The notes: generated from the letters alone by a model not told the origin. DNA of 64,000 nt from CAWUKV01 sp963923025 (GCA_963923025.1 CAWUKV010000001.1:31643-95642); one strand, 5' to 3'. Positions 50,263-61,200 are shown, counted from the stretch's first letter. Program-made: numbers and translations.

Positions 50263-53262
50263 GTGCTTTTTGAGACCCTAGCCTGCCGAGTAGGAATAGC
50301 AACAACGATTGCCCTATCTGCCTTCTCGTCGAGCGCTATTGCCCAAGATCTGCCCCTACTGCCTGACAATACCCTCGGTAGCGAATCGACCCAGCTCGTC
50401 CCGCAAGCTGGGAGTAATGTGCTGGTAGAGGGTGGTGCCCAGCGTGAAGCTATCCTGTTTCATAGTTTTGAGCAGTTCAACGTCAGCAGCGGCCAACAGG
50501 TCTATTTTGAGAACCCAAAAGCTGTGGGAACCATTCTCATGCGAGTCACGGGGGGCAGCCAGACTAACATTCTGGGCACTCTGGGCGTCAACGGTGGGGC
50601 GGATCTGTTTGTTATTAACCCTTTGGGCATTAGTTTCGGCCCCGAAGCACAGCTTGACATTACCGGTTCTTTTTTAGCCACCACCGCAGACAGCGTTGCC
50701 TTTGATAACGCCGTTTTTAGTGCGCTTGCCCCTCAACCGGTGCCGTTGTTGACTGTCAGTCGTCCGATTGGGCTTAACTTTGAGGGTAGCTCAAGCCCAA
50801 TTACCTACAGCCAGTCCAGGTTTACAGGCAGCTCCCTAGTCGGTGTACAAGGTGAGACGTTTGCGCTGGTTGGGGGCGATATTGTGCTGGATAGCGCAGT
50901 GGTATTTAGCGACTCAGGACGGCTTGAGCTGGGTACTGTTCAGCGTGGAAGCGTGGACCTGAGCTTCGATGATGGCGGATTTATGCTGAACTATGAGACT
51001 GTTGAGGCGCTGGGTGACCTAACGCTGACGAATCAGTCTCTCATTCAGATAAACAGCAACACGGCTAATCCCTACGGTTATTTGCGCATTATCAGTGATG
51101 ACACTGTACTGGATGGAGATAGCCTGCTTGTCGTGCGAAACTTGTCAGACCAGGCTGGACCTGACCTTGAACTTGCGGGCCGCAATTTGAACGTGCTGAA
51201 CGGTAGCGGCATCATTTCAACGGCTCAGGCAGGCGGTGATGGTGGTGTGATTCGCATCGCTACTGAGGACACAACCCGATTCTCTGGCGTCGGAATTTAT
51301 CCTAGTCGGGCGGAGAGCTTTGTGCTTACGCCCGAGGCGGTTCAGGGCGGCGCGATTGAGATTGAGACTGGGCAGCTCCGGCTAGAGGAGGGTGGCGCTA
51401 TATTTAACCTGACCGATTTTTTCTCACAAGGTACGGGTGCAGATATTGTTATTAGCGCTCGTGAATCGGTGATTCTCGAAAGTGAGACCTCTACTGACAT
51501 CAGAAGTAATATCGGTAACGAGACGAGAGGGAGTGGCAGAGGCGGAAATATTTACATTACGACACCGCTATTGCAAATGGATGAAGCATACAGAATTCAG
51601 ACGTCAAGCTGGCTAGACGGTGATAGTGGTGATATTGTCATCGACGCTGAGAATATTTCTGTTGCCGGTACCAATCCATTTGCCCAAATACTAGGCGGCG
51701 GCATCAATAACGTTATCTTCGGATCTGGAAATGGTGGTGACATCACGCTCCTCACGCAAAATTTGTCAGTCACAGAGAGTTCAAACATTGCAACAATTGT
51801 GTTTGGCAACCGAGATGAGCTGGCTGGCATCATTGGACTGCTGTTTGATACTAATTATTTCGCTCTGGTAGGGCTGCCGGGTGCAGGAGAGGGCGATGCA
51901 GGAGATATTAACATTTCGGCCGACACCATTCGCGTTGCCGGCGTTGACGTTAGACCTGATTCTCCGGCTAGCAATATTGCCAGTAACACTTTGGGCAGTG
52001 GCGATGCTGGGGATGTAAACATCCAGACGAGATCGTTGACGGTAGAAGAGGGTGGTATTGTCGGTTCATCGACGCTGTTCTCATTTTCGCTACTAGGTCA
52101 GCCCGTGATTGGCTCGGGTAGGGGAGACGGCGGGGACGTAAATATTATGGCCGATACCATACTGGTAGACGGAGTGGGTCGATTTGGCTTGCCCAGCGGC
52201 ATTGCAACCCAGACCTTTAGTACCGGCAACGCTGGCAATACGACCATTCTGACTAGAGAGCTTGCAATTCGAAATGGGGGTGTTGTTTCTGCGGGGACAG
52301 CAACGCCGGGGGATGCAGGCCAGCTTGTGGTTGAAGCTGATCGTGTATCGGTGGATGGTGTTCATGCTAGCGGTCAGCCATCCGTGTTAGGTACCTTTGC
52401 TGCTGCGCCTGATGATGCAATCCGTAACGCATTCTTTCTGCCCGAGTTACCCGAGGGAGACACGGGGCAGCTCAGGCTGAGTGCTAACAATGTAGACATT
52501 ACCAATGGCGGTACGGTCAGTGTTGCTCACGACGGCACCGGTAACGCTGGAGAACTGCAGGTTAACGCCGAACAGCTTCGTCTGCTCAACGGCGGTAGCC
52601 TCTCGGCTACGACACGCTCGGGCGAGGGTGGTGATGTGGTCCTGATCATTGAAGACGTGCTGCTGCTACGGGGCAGTAGCCGAATTACCGCAGCAGCCCA
52701 GGGCGGACAGGGGGCAGGAGGAAATCTGCTAATTGACGCTGGGGTTGTGTTGGGGTTAGACAACAGTGACCTGATTGCAAATTCCTTTGGGGGGCCGGGG
52801 GGGCAAGTTGAGATCGCAACCAATGCCCTACTGGGTCTTACCCCCCGCGACCGGCTCACTGCCGAAAGCGATATCACTGCTAGTTCCGGTGTTGGCCTAG
52901 ACGGCACCGTGCAAATTGAAACCCCACTGCAAGACCCCGAAGACGGTACAGAAGAACTCCCGGTAGAGCTAGCTGACCCCAGCAATCAAATCACGGCGGG
53001 CTGTGTCGCCGATGATGGAGCCCGCTTTGTCACCTCCGGTCGCGGTGGCGTTCCGGCAGATCCAACCATGACATTGCCTGGAGCGGTGGTGCTAGAAGAT
53101 TGGCGAGACGGTCCTTCTCAGCCCCTAACCTTGACAGGTACGCCGTTAGCCACGCCGCCAACTCCCTTGCAAGAGGCCCAAAATTGGCGGCGTAATGCCC
53201 AAGGCGAGGTTGAGCTAGTGGCGGAGGCCGTTGTTGGTAATGCTGCGGTGGTGTGCCAATGA
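50263..53262 (+). CDS. Two-partner-secretion (TpsA) filamentous-haemagglutinin-type adhesin
   Basis: 999 residues from GTG 50263. A signal peptide (ATTIALSAFSSSAIAQ) is followed by the TPS secretion domain: QREAILFHSFEQFNVSSGQQ, VYFENPKAVGTILMRVTGGS, and NPLGISFGPEAQLDITGSFL (the NPxGI motif). The rest is a long beta-helix with many glycine-rich turns such as GSGDAGDVNIQTRSLTVEEG, GDAGDINISADTIRVAGVDV and DGGDVNIMADTILVDGVGR. The C-terminus has CVADDGARFVTSGRGGVPAD, a common ending of cyanobacterial members. It should be exported by a TpsB porin; one is at 62490-64000 on the other strand. Its TGA overlaps the ATG of the CHAT gene. Confidence 0.93.
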   Translation: MLFETLACRVGIATTIALSAFSSSAIAQDLPLLPDNTLGSESTQLVPQAGSNVLVEGGAQREAILFHSFEQFNVSSGQQVYFENPKAVGTILMRVTGGSQTNILGTLGVNGGADLFVINPLGISFGPEAQLDITGSFLATTADSVAFDNAVFSALAPQPVPLLTVSRPIGLNFEGSSSPITYSQSRFTGSSLVGVQGETFALVGGDIVLDSAVVFSDSGRLELGTVQRGSVDLSFDDGGFMLNYETVEALGDLTLTNQSLIQINSNTANPYGYLRIISDDTVLDGDSLLVVRNLSDQAGPDLELAGRNLNVLNGSGIISTAQAGGDGGVIRIATEDTTRFSGVGIYPSRAESFVLTPEAVQGGAIEIETGQLRLEEGGAIFNLTDFFSQGTGADIVISARESVILESETSTDIRSNIGNETRGSGRGGNIYITTPLLQMDEAYRIQTSSWLDGDSGDIVIDAENISVAGTNPFAQILGGGINNVIFGSGNGGDITLLTQNLSVTESSNIATIVFGNRDELAGIIGLLFDTNYFALVGLPGAGEGDAGDINISADTIRVAGVDVRPDSPASNIASNTLGSGDAGDVNIQTRSLTVEEGGIVGSSTLFSFSLLGQPVIGSGRGDGGDVNIMADTILVDGVGRFGLPSGIATQTFSTGNAGNTTILTRELAIRNGGVVSAGTATPGDAGQLVVEADRVSVDGVHASGQPSVLGTFAAAPDDAIRNAFFLPELPEGDTGQLRLSANNVDITNGGTVSVAHDGTGNAGELQVNAEQLRLLNGGSLSATTRSGEGGDVVLIIEDVLLLRGSSRITAAAQGGQGAGGNLLIDAGVVLGLDNSDLIANSFGGPGGQVEIATNALLGLTPRDRLTAESDITASSGVGLDGTVQIETPLQDPEDGTEELPVELADPSNQITAGCVADDGARFVTSGRGGVPADPTMTLPGAVVLEDWRDGPSQPLTLTGTPLATPPTPLQEAQNWRRNAQGEVELVAEAVVGNAAVVCQ

Positions 53263-55868
53263 GAGGAATGAAGCAGCTAAAGATGACGCGAACCGTTAGG
53301 CGATGGCTGACATACGGCTGTCTGACCTGCCTAACGGGGCTGTTACTGCTCGTTGGGCCAATGGTGCAGCGTGCCGTCAGCGAAGTGACACCACCAGAGG
53401 TTACGCTGCCAGTTGTCGCAGCCGCGCCACCGGCAAGTTTTCCTGGTGCGACCCCTGACGACGGCTCAACAGCCGCTGATAGCCTGGCTAAAAGGGTACT
53501 TCTGGGCAAACAGCACTACCAAAACAGTCAGTTCGCAGCCGCAATTCAAATCTGGGAGCAGCTGCTACCCAGCGCAGCGGCAACAGAAACGGTGCAGCTT
53601 TATCGCTATCTCAGCATTGCCCACCAAGACCTGGGTCAGTGGGCCGAGGCCGAACGGCGATTGGCAGAAGCGTTTGCACAGACCAGTTCGGACCCGCTGA
53701 CCCAGGCGCAGTTGTTGAATACTCGAGGACGGCTGCAGTTTAACCAGGGACAGGCGGAGGCCGCGCTAGAGAGTTGGGCAGCTGCAGCGACGTTGTATCA
53801 GCAACTGAATGACGCACAGGGCATTGCCCTTAGCCAGATCAACCAGGCCCAGGCATTGCGCAGCTTGGGGCAATACCGCCGGGCACAGCAGCTGCTGAGT
53901 CGCCTGCAAGATCAGCTGGAGTTGCTGGATGATCCGGTGCTGACAGTGGCGCTGAAGCGCAGTCTGAGTCTGACCTTGATGACCGCTGGTGACCTGAACG
54001 AGGCACAGCGGCTACTCCTCGACAGTCTGGCCCTGGCACCGGATGTCGAAACGGCAGCAGCAACGCGGTATCAGCTTGGGCGAGTTTATGAGGCGCTTGA
54101 GCAACCGGCTGAGGCGTTAGAGCAGTTTGCGATCGCGTCCCGTTCTCTCAATCTCCGCACGGCGACTGAAAGTGAATTGGCCGAGCTCCGTTTGCTGACC
54201 ACCCACGACCCAGCCGCTGCGGCCAGCCGGATTATGTCGCTGAGATCGCGCCTACTGCAGCTGCCGCCCAGCCGCTGGAGCCTCTACGGCCAGATTCATC
54301 TCGTCGAGAGTTGGAGGCAGCTGCTGTCTGCGTCATCAACCTTTAGCTCAGCTGCCCCTAGCACGGCTCGTTTGCTGGCTCAGACTGTGCAGCAGGCCAG
54401 GGCTATCGAAGATGCGAGGGCCGAAGCGCTGGCGCTGGTGGCGTTGGGTCAACTTTACGAACGAACGCAGCAGTGGTCAGACGGGCTGGCGCTGACGGAG
54501 GATGCGATCGCGCTGGCAACCCCCCGTCAAGCTGAAGATATTCTGGTTAAAGCGCAATGGCAGCGGGGACGCTTACTCAAGGCTCAGGGGCAGACGGACA
54601 AGGCTATTAGCGCCTACAGCGCAGCCGTTGACCAGCTTCAGCAGGTCCGCCAAGACTTGGTGGCGATGAACCCCGAGGTTCAGTTCTCCTTTCGAGACCA
54701 GGTGGAGCCTATCTACCGAGAGCTGACGCAGCTCTTGCTAGAGAATGCCCATAGTTTGCCACTACCGCAGCAGCAACAGCCCCTCAGAGCAGCCCGCGAT
54801 ACCATTGAGGCGCTACAGCTGGCGGAACTGCAAAATTTCTTCCGAGAAGCCTGTCGTAACTACAGTTCTCAGTCTATTGACACCATCGACCAGGGTGCGG
54901 CAGTCGTTTACGCGATTGTTCTAGACAACAGTTTGGAGGTGATTTTCTCTCGCCCGGACCAGCCCCTACAGCATCATCATACTGAGCTGACCGAGACTGC
55001 CCTGACGGAGACCTTTACCGAGCTACGCCAGTCGCTCAACCCTGCTTTTCTGGCTAGTGAAAGCCTGCCGCCCAGTCAGCGAGTTTACGACTGGCTGGTG
55101 CGTCCGTTCGAGACCGAGCTGCAAGAGACGCAGACGCTGGTGTTTGTTTTAGACGATATCCTCCGAGATGTCCCGATGGCTGTGCTGCATGATGGGCAGC
55201 AGTATCTGATTGAAAAATACGCTGTGGTGCTGACGCCGGGGTTACAGCTGTTTGAGTCCGAGCCGCTAACCGGCAAAAATCTCAGCCTGCTGGCGGGTGG
55301 CCTCACTGAGGCGAGGCAAGGGTTTTCGTCACTTCCTGGTGTCGCAGAAGAAATCGATAAGATTCGTCAAAAGGTTTCAGGGCAAACGTTAGTTGATGAG
55401 CGGTTTACCCGCGATCGCATCCAAACCCAGCTAGCTGAAAAGAGCTTTTCCGTTGTTCATTTTGGCACCCACGGCCAGTTCAGCTCTAATTTTGCCGAGA
55501 CTTTTCTGCTGACTTGGGACAGCCGAATGGGTATTCAAGACCTGCGCCAGTGGCTACCTCAAGGGCAAACCCCGCTAGAGCTGCTAATTTTAAGCGCGTG
55601 CCAAACGGCCAAGGGTGACAGCCGCGCCACGTTGGGACTGGCCGGACTGACCCTGCAAGCCGGTGCCCGCAGCACGATTGCCACGCTATGGGCCGTGCAA
55701 GACCGCTCCACCGCAGAACTGATGGCAGCCGTTTATGACGGTCTAGTGAACCCATCCAGCAGTCGGGCTGTCGCCCTGCAACAGGCCCAACAGCAGATGC
55801 TAAACAGCGAGGCTTTTTCTCACCCGTACTACTGGTCCGGTTTCGTTTTGGTTGGAAATTGGCTATAG
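53259..55868 (+). CDS. TPR-CHAT caspase-like protease
   Basis: 869 residues from ATG 53259 (an upstream GTG at 53253 is possible), overlapping the adhesin stop as ATGA. The N-terminus has one hydrophobic segment (LTYGCLTCLTGLLLLVGPMV), so the protein is probably exported or anchored. Residues about 60-480 are TPR-like: YQNSQFAAAIQIWEQLLPSA, YRYLSIAHQDLGQWAEAERR, ALSQINQAQALRSLGQYRRA. The CHAT domain fills the last about 300 residues; VVHFGTHGQFSS and LLILSACQTAKGD give the catalytic dyad, His about 738 and Cys about 781, both intact. CHAT enzymes are caspase/separase-related proteases. Coupling to the adhesin suggests it processes or senses that protein, which is inference. Confidence 0.92.
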   Translation: MRGMKQLKMTRTVRRWLTYGCLTCLTGLLLLVGPMVQRAVSEVTPPEVTLPVVAAAPPASFPGATPDDGSTAADSLAKRVLLGKQHYQNSQFAAAIQIWEQLLPSAAATETVQLYRYLSIAHQDLGQWAEAERRLAEAFAQTSSDPLTQAQLLNTRGRLQFNQGQAEAALESWAAAATLYQQLNDAQGIALSQINQAQALRSLGQYRRAQQLLSRLQDQLELLDDPVLTVALKRSLSLTLMTAGDLNEAQRLLLDSLALAPDVETAAATRYQLGRVYEALEQPAEALEQFAIASRSLNLRTATESELAELRLLTTHDPAAAASRIMSLRSRLLQLPPSRWSLYGQIHLVESWRQLLSASSTFSSAAPSTARLLAQTVQQARAIEDARAEALALVALGQLYERTQQWSDGLALTEDAIALATPRQAEDILVKAQWQRGRLLKAQGQTDKAISAYSAAVDQLQQVRQDLVAMNPEVQFSFRDQVEPIYRELTQLLLENAHSLPLPQQQQPLRAARDTIEALQLAELQNFFREACRNYSSQSIDTIDQGAAVVYAIVLDNSLEVIFSRPDQPLQHHHTELTETALTETFTELRQSLNPAFLASESLPPSQRVYDWLVRPFETELQETQTLVFVLDDILRDVPMAVLHDGQQYLIEKYAVVLTPGLQLFESEPLTGKNLSLLAGGLTEARQGFSSLPGVAEEIDKIRQKVSGQTLVDERFTRDRIQTQLAEKSFSVVHFGTHGQFSSNFAETFLLTWDSRMGIQDLRQWLPQGQTPLELLILSACQTAKGDSRATLGLAGLTLQAGARSTIATLWAVQDRSTAELMAAVYDGLVNPSSSRAVALQQAQQQMLNSEAFSHPYYWSGFVLVGNWL

Positions 55869-56048
55869 CTTCAAATATTGAGCGACTTTAACTAACTCAA
55901 CATAATGTAAAGACTTCGCCTTCATCAGCCAATCTGCGTAAACAACTCAGTTAATTCCCAGAGGGCAAGTGCAGACATCATCCTACACAGTGAACCAGGG
56001 TGTTCATCAATACGACTTAATGATTTATTTGCTCTCAGGCCTTGTTAT

Positions 56049-56741
56049 ATGTTCTCTTATTCACGGCTTCCCCGACTCGTAGGAATCGCTAGTGGACTGC
56101 TCTTGGTAGCCCACCCCGCATATAGTCAATCTCATCACTCAGTCGCTGACCAAATCGCTCAAAGGCCACCCACGCTTCCTGTTGCATTCAACAACAACTT
56201 TGATCCACCGGGAGATGATGCACCAGACAGTACCGTGGGCGCGGGTTCTCGAACTAACACAGCCTGTCCTGAAAACGTGGGGACGCTGCGATCGCATATG
56301 CCCGAGCGCAACTACGGCCTCACAACCCAAGACCAGCCTGGCATCTACGTTCAACTTTCCGATACAACAGCTCAGCAGGTCGTGCTAGCTTTTCGCAACG
56401 AAGCAAACACCTACTACGAACGGGCCTTTCTTCCCTTACCCGATACGAATTCACAAGAAGAAACTCTGGTCCGTTTTGCCCTGCCCGACCAGGCTCGACC
56501 CCTGGAGATTGGGGAGAATTATCATTGGACCCTTGTACTGGTCTGTGGTGAAACTGTCCAACCTGATGACCCCATTTTGACCGGCTGGGTGCAGCGAACA
56601 GCGGCCCTCCCCGAAGGATCTGCCAAGGATGGAGCCGTCGAGTGGCTGGCGCAAAACGGTTACTGGTATGACCTCTTGGATGCGCTATATCGGGTTTCAC
56701 GCCATGAAACGGTGGTACCCATTGGCACACTATTGCCATAG
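56049..56741 (+). CDS. DUF928-family exported protein
   Basis: 230 residues from ATG 56049. A signal peptide (LVGIASGLLLVAHPAYSQ) is followed by a short disordered stretch and the DUF928 domain: CPENVGTLRSHMPERNYGLT, PGIYVQLSDTTAQQVVLAFR, LVRFALPDQARPLEIGENYH, WTLVLVCGETVQPDDPILTG. Members are known only from cyanobacteria and their relatives and often sit beside CHAT and haemagglutinin genes, as here. The function is unknown. It lies 180 bases after the CHAT gene on the same strand and may share its transcript. Confidence 0.9.
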   Translation: MFSYSRLPRLVGIASGLLLVAHPAYSQSHHSVADQIAQRPPTLPVAFNNNFDPPGDDAPDSTVGAGSRTNTACPENVGTLRSHMPERNYGLTTQDQPGIYVQLSDTTAQQVVLAFRNEANTYYERAFLPLPDTNSQEETLVRFALPDQARPLEIGENYHWTLVLVCGETVQPDDPILTGWVQRTAALPEGSAKDGAVEWLAQNGYWYDLLDALYRVSRHETVVPIGTLLP

Positions 56742-56749
56742 TCAAGCGG

Positions 56750-57316
56750 CTAGCCAGAGCCGAAGCTAAAGGTTTGATAGGTCTCCCATCGCTGGTTGTA
56801 AATCAGCAGCGTCAGCTCGTGGGCGGTAAAATCTGCCTGGTAAGTGCGTTGCTCAAACTCGGGCCACGCCTGCCGGAAGGCGCTGCACGTCAGGTCGCGG
56901 AAGGCGACGGTCATGTGTGGACGAAAGGGGCGATGGGGGGCCTTTTCATAAATGCTGAGCTGTTGGGCTAGCGTCTGAGAAAGTTCGGCTTTGAGCTGCT
57001 GTAGGGCAGTTGATGGCACCACGTCGATGTAGATGACGCGCGGCGGGAATGCGCCAAACCCGCGAAACTGGATGGGTATGGGCGATCGCTCCGCAGCAAA
57101 CTGCCTGACGACCTGCTGGATCTGTTCAACCTCTGATAGGGGCCACCGAAACGGTGGCTGTAAGGTGACATGGGGCGGTGAGTTAAACGCTTTGTGACTG
57201 TCAAAGCGATTGGCAAACTCCTGCCGTATAGCGTTGGCCTCTGCCTGAATCGCTGGCGGCGGCACCAGGGCAATGAAGAATCGCTGCGTTTTGGTCAGGG
57301 AATTGTCGGGTTCCAT
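56750..57316 (-). CDS. thpR: RNA 2',3'-cyclic phosphodiesterase (2'-5' RNA ligase family)
   Basis: 188 residues from ATG 57316. Two-histidine phosphoesterase fold: the two HxT/S motifs are PPHVTLQPPFRWPL and FRPHMTVAFRDL. The opening QRFFIALVPPPAIQAEANAI and the RVIYIDVVPSTALQQLKAEL segment match the bacterial ThpR family, which hydrolyses 2',3'-cyclic phosphate ends of RNA. Convergent with the DUF928 gene, nine bases apart. Its role in the cell is not known in detail. Confidence 0.9.
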   Translation of the reverse strand: MEPDNSLTKTQRFFIALVPPPAIQAEANAIRQEFANRFDSHKAFNSPPHVTLQPPFRWPLSEVEQIQQVVRQFAAERSPIPIQFRGFGAFPPRVIYIDVVPSTALQQLKAELSQTLAQQLSIYEKAPHRPFRPHMTVAFRDLTCSAFRQAWPEFEQRTYQADFTAHELTLLIYNQRWETYQTFSFGSG

Positions 57317-57459
57317 ACAATAGAAGATGTGTTTTCGGACACGTTAGCAGAGACTTTTCTGCCCGTGTCTCTGTCAAGCTGATCAGTCTGTGGCTTAAGT
57401 TGTTTAGCGGCAATGGCTACCAACTTTTACCCAGCTAGTGAAACCTTGAACCTCTGCCT

Positions 57460-57732
57460 ATGCCCTGGTTTGTCAAAATTGAGCGTGGCATTGTCGATAA
57501 GCCCACCTTTGACCGGTCCATTCCAGCTCACCACGCCTACGTCAAGCATTTGATTGACCAGGGGCACCAGGCCAAAAGCGGCTACTGGGCCGAGTACGGG
57601 GGTGGAATGCTACTATTTCAGGCCCGGTCCCTGGATGAGGCTCAGCAGATTGTCTCCGCAGACCCGCTGATTGCCAATGGCTGTGTGGAATACGAGCTAC
57701 ACGAGTGGCGGATTGTGGTTGGAGAACTGTAG
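57460..57732 (+). CDS. YciI-family protein
   Basis: 90 residues from ATG 57460. Small dimeric ferredoxin-like fold: PWFVKIERGIVDKPTFDRSI, AHHAYVKHLIDQGHQAKSGY, GGGMLLFQARSLDEAQQIVS, DPLIANGCVEYELHEWRIVV. The His in AHHAYV and the Asp in ADPLIANG are the conserved pair proposed as catalytic in the family, whose reaction is mostly unknown. It lies 18 bases before smpB on the same strand, so the two are probably co-transcribed. Confidence 0.88.
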   Translation: MPWFVKIERGIVDKPTFDRSIPAHHAYVKHLIDQGHQAKSGYWAEYGGGMLLFQARSLDEAQQIVSADPLIANGCVEYELHEWRIVVGEL

Positions 57733-57750
57733 GAGCAGGACGGCAAAGCA

Positions 57751-58233
57751 ATGGCAAAGAAGAAGCAAGAACCCAGTGATGGATTCAAGGTAGTGGCTGA
57801 TAACCGGCAGGCCCGGTTTCAGTACGAAATCCTTGAAACCTACGAGGCCGGGATTGAGCTAAAGGGTACCGAGGTCAAGTCTATCCGTGACGGTAAGGTC
57901 AACTTGCGAGACGGGTTTGCTAACGTACGTGACGCTGAGGTGTGGCTACACAATGTCCACATTTCGCCGCACGCTATGACCAACCAAGCCTACAATCACG
58001 ACCCGCGTCGCAAGCGTCGGCTGCTGTTGCACAAGGGCGAAATTCGCAAGCTGATTGGCAAAGTTGAAGAAAAGGGCCTAACTCTGGTACCGCTGAAGAT
58101 GTACCTGAAGAACGGCTATGTCAAGGTCAGCATTGCCCTAGGCAAAGGTAAGAAGCTGCATGATAAGCGCGACGCCCTCAAGCAAAAGCAGGCCAAACGA
58201 GAGATTGAACGGGCAACCAAAGGGGCCTACTAG
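57751..58233 (+). CDS. smpB: SsrA-binding protein
   Basis: Binds tmRNA and delivers it to stalled ribosomes in trans-translation. 160 residues from ATG 57751: KVVADNRQARFQYEILETYE, AGIELKGTEVKSIRDGKVNL, RDGFANVRDAEVWLHNVHIS, YNHDPRRKRRLLLHKGEIRK, LVPLKMYLKNGYVKVSIALG and the basic tail KLHDKRDALKQKQAKREIER, all standard SmpB. No tmRNA gene was recognised next to it. Its end is 13 bases from the end of the large converging membrane-protein gene. Confidence 0.97.
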   Translation: MAKKKQEPSDGFKVVADNRQARFQYEILETYEAGIELKGTEVKSIRDGKVNLRDGFANVRDAEVWLHNVHISPHAMTNQAYNHDPRRKRRLLLHKGEIRKLIGKVEEKGLTLVPLKMYLKNGYVKVSIALGKGKKLHDKRDALKQKQAKREIERATKGAY

Positions 58234-58246
58234 ATCACGCGCTGCT

Positions 58247-61200
58247 CTAAGCCCAGCTGTCTAACATGGCTGACCACTGAGACAGTAGGTCGCTCATCTG
58301 AGTACGACGAGACTCGAAGGTTGCGGCCAGCCAGATAAACACAATGCCCAGCAGGATGCCGATGGCCCATAGCAGCAGCGCGTCGGTACTGACCAGCTGC
58401 CACAGTATCCGCAGCGTTTGAGCCACGAACAGCCCCAGTCCCACATACAAAAAGGCCCGCACCCGCAGCGCCGTTCCAGCGACCATCAGCCCTAGCCCCA
58501 TTAGTAAGGCCAGCCCAGCAAACGACAGTAGCGACTGTGAAACCTCGGTTTGATATAGGGCCGTTGCGGCCATCAAACCGCTGCCCAACAGCCGTAGTGC
58601 ATGGCGCTGGGCGCGCAGAGAGGTGGGCTGTAGCCGGGGTTCAACCTCGGCAACGTACAGAACCGATAGCCCCACGGTTGTGCCCACCCACAGTGCCGTG
58701 ATCCAGTCCTGCTGGGTTAGAAATCGCAGCATGGCCCAATCCAATAGCAGCACACTCAGGTAGCTGAGGCGAATGCGGTCGAGCCGCTGGGCCACCCAGG
58801 CATAGAACGCGCCCACCAGCAGCAGATTCTGCGTTTTGACCTGGGCCAAGGTCACGCCCAGCGTCAGGAGCGGTAACCCCAGTCCCAGCCAACGGGCCGG
58901 ACGGGCAGGCCACCCCCACCGTGTCCAGGGCAGCCGGTACAGGGCGAATCCTAGACCACAGGCAATCAGCCCCGCCCAGTTCAGCAAGATAGTGAGATGG
59001 GCAAACAGCTCAAATCTTGCATAGGCAACGATTAATAGGGCTTCAGCCCAGCCCAACCAGGTCCAGCCCTCGTGGGTAAACCAGGCGCTGGCTGTTGTCC
59101 AACGCTGATTCCCCATTGCTAGGGCGTAAGCGGCCAGTAGCAGCGAGACGGCGATCCACAGCCACGACCCGGTGGCCGATAACCCTGCTAAGACTGCCAT
59201 GAGGGTAAAGCCACTGCCCAGTAACCAGTGCAGGTGCGAGACCGTTTGTAGTCCTTGAGTTGAGACTCTGAGATAGGGCAACAGCCAGCGGGAGAGGATG
59301 CGATCGCACCCTGCAATCCCCACCGCCAGCCCCGCCAATAACGTCAGGCCATCCCCCGGCTGACCGCCACTGGCTTGAAGTAACCGATACACCAGCAGCT
59401 CGTAAGCCCCCAGCGAAACGCCCACCAGACCGACATAACTTACGGTCTGCCACTCAGCCCGTCTGCGTCCCACTCCCAGTAAGACCAGCGCTGCCGCCCA
59501 GGTGTAGAGCCCTGTCGTCGCTGTCAACGTCAGCGATTGACCAATAGGACCATGACCGAGTCCCCACCCGGTAGCCGCATAAGTGATCGGTATCGCATGC
59601 CAGCTGGATAAGTAGGGCCGTTGCTGCCAGCGGGTCCAGCCATCCCCGGCAAGCTGGGTCACCAGACCCAGTGCCAGCATCACCACCGCCAACGTGCTGT
59701 AGAGTGCGCCAGTCGGCGGCGTCAGGGCATAGACCGACATCGCCGCAAATAGGCCTGTCCCCACTGCGGCTCCCCACCAGCGAGCATTGGTTGAGCGCTG
59801 CCACAGAGCTACGCCCAGCCCGGCTAGGGTCAATCCCACGGTAAATAGACTGTTATTAGCAACGGTTTGATCTGTGTCTGTGGGAACGAGATAGGTGATT
59901 ACAGTAACGAGGCTCAAGCACCCGTACAGCGCAATCAGTAGCGCCCCACTCCACCCGTGCATCGCCCGATTGTAGAGCCGCGACAGTGCGCCATCTCGAC
60001 GTCCTAGCCCCCGTTGGAGCGCCCACAGACCGACAATTTCTACGGCCCAGACCAGCAGCAGCGTGCTAGATAAGTCGTCGGTTAGCCATATCCAACCGCT
60101 GGTCAAAGCCACTAACCCTGAGCCGACGGTAAACAGCGCTGTCAAATCCCGAGGATAGCGGCGGCTATTGAGCGCCATGCACAGCGTACCTAGGGCAAAA
60201 CTGACAGGCACATCGACGGCTGACCAGTCCCCATCTAGGAGAAGCCCCACCATAGGCTCAGCTAAGAATGGGCTATGCAGAACCAAGGCCGTCATCGTCA
60301 GTCCCACCGCCTGATGAGGCTTGAGTGCGCGGGGATGATTGGCCAGCAGCGTCAGGGCCATCGGTACCCATAGCCAAACCCTGGGCGGCGTAGTGGACAG
60401 TGCTGTGAAGTAATCGTAGAACAGTGCAGTGTAGGAGAGAAGTGCGATCGCAACGCTTCCATACCAGGTACTCCGTCGCCAGCGAGTCTGCCTCAGCACC
60501 AGACTCAGCCCCCATTCCACCGTCAGCGTCACCAGACCCACCTGTCCCCATTCGGTTGCGTTCAGATCGGAGAAGCCGTTGTAAATCCAGGTTGCCAGTG
60601 CAGTGAGGCCAATACCGTGGGCGATGTTGAGCAGGCGAGGGTGCGATCGCATCTGCCACAGCAGCAGTCCAACTGAGCCCGTCAGATTAGCCGCCAGCAT
60701 GAGCGAGTTGTCCAGACTCAGCATCGTTAGACCGATACCGATGGCCACTGCCACCCCCTTTGAGACCTTTGTTAATCGGGGCTGCTGCCAGCCCTGTAGG
60801 CGCTGAGCCAACAACAAGACCGCCGCAACCGTCGGCATCAGGGCTACACCTGCCCAACTCTGACCCGTCACAGATGTTGAAGACAGGGCAGAAAGCCCGT
60901 TCAGAAAGCCCTCTCGCATCTCCCACGGCAGCAGGAACCACAGTAGCCAGTAAGCCTGCACGCCGACGCCCAGTAGCATTAACAGGTCACGCCGCCGCCA
61001 GTACTGCCGTAGCCGCTGCCACAGCAGGGCGCTGGCTAAACCGCTAACTCCCAGCGCCTGTAGGGGTGGTGACTGGTCCACCGTAATAGCCCAGCCTGCA
61101 AACAGCAGCAGTCCACCTGTTGCCGTCGAGAGTCGATTGTTGATCAGCCAGACGAGCAATGCCCCACACAGACCAAACGCTAGCCCCAGCTGCTCAACAG

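Noticed and set aside
49814..50281. Plus-strand frame across the end of the oxidoreductase gene and the spacer
   Set aside because: It is out of frame with the oxidoreductase, runs through the palindromic repeat, and has no family features.
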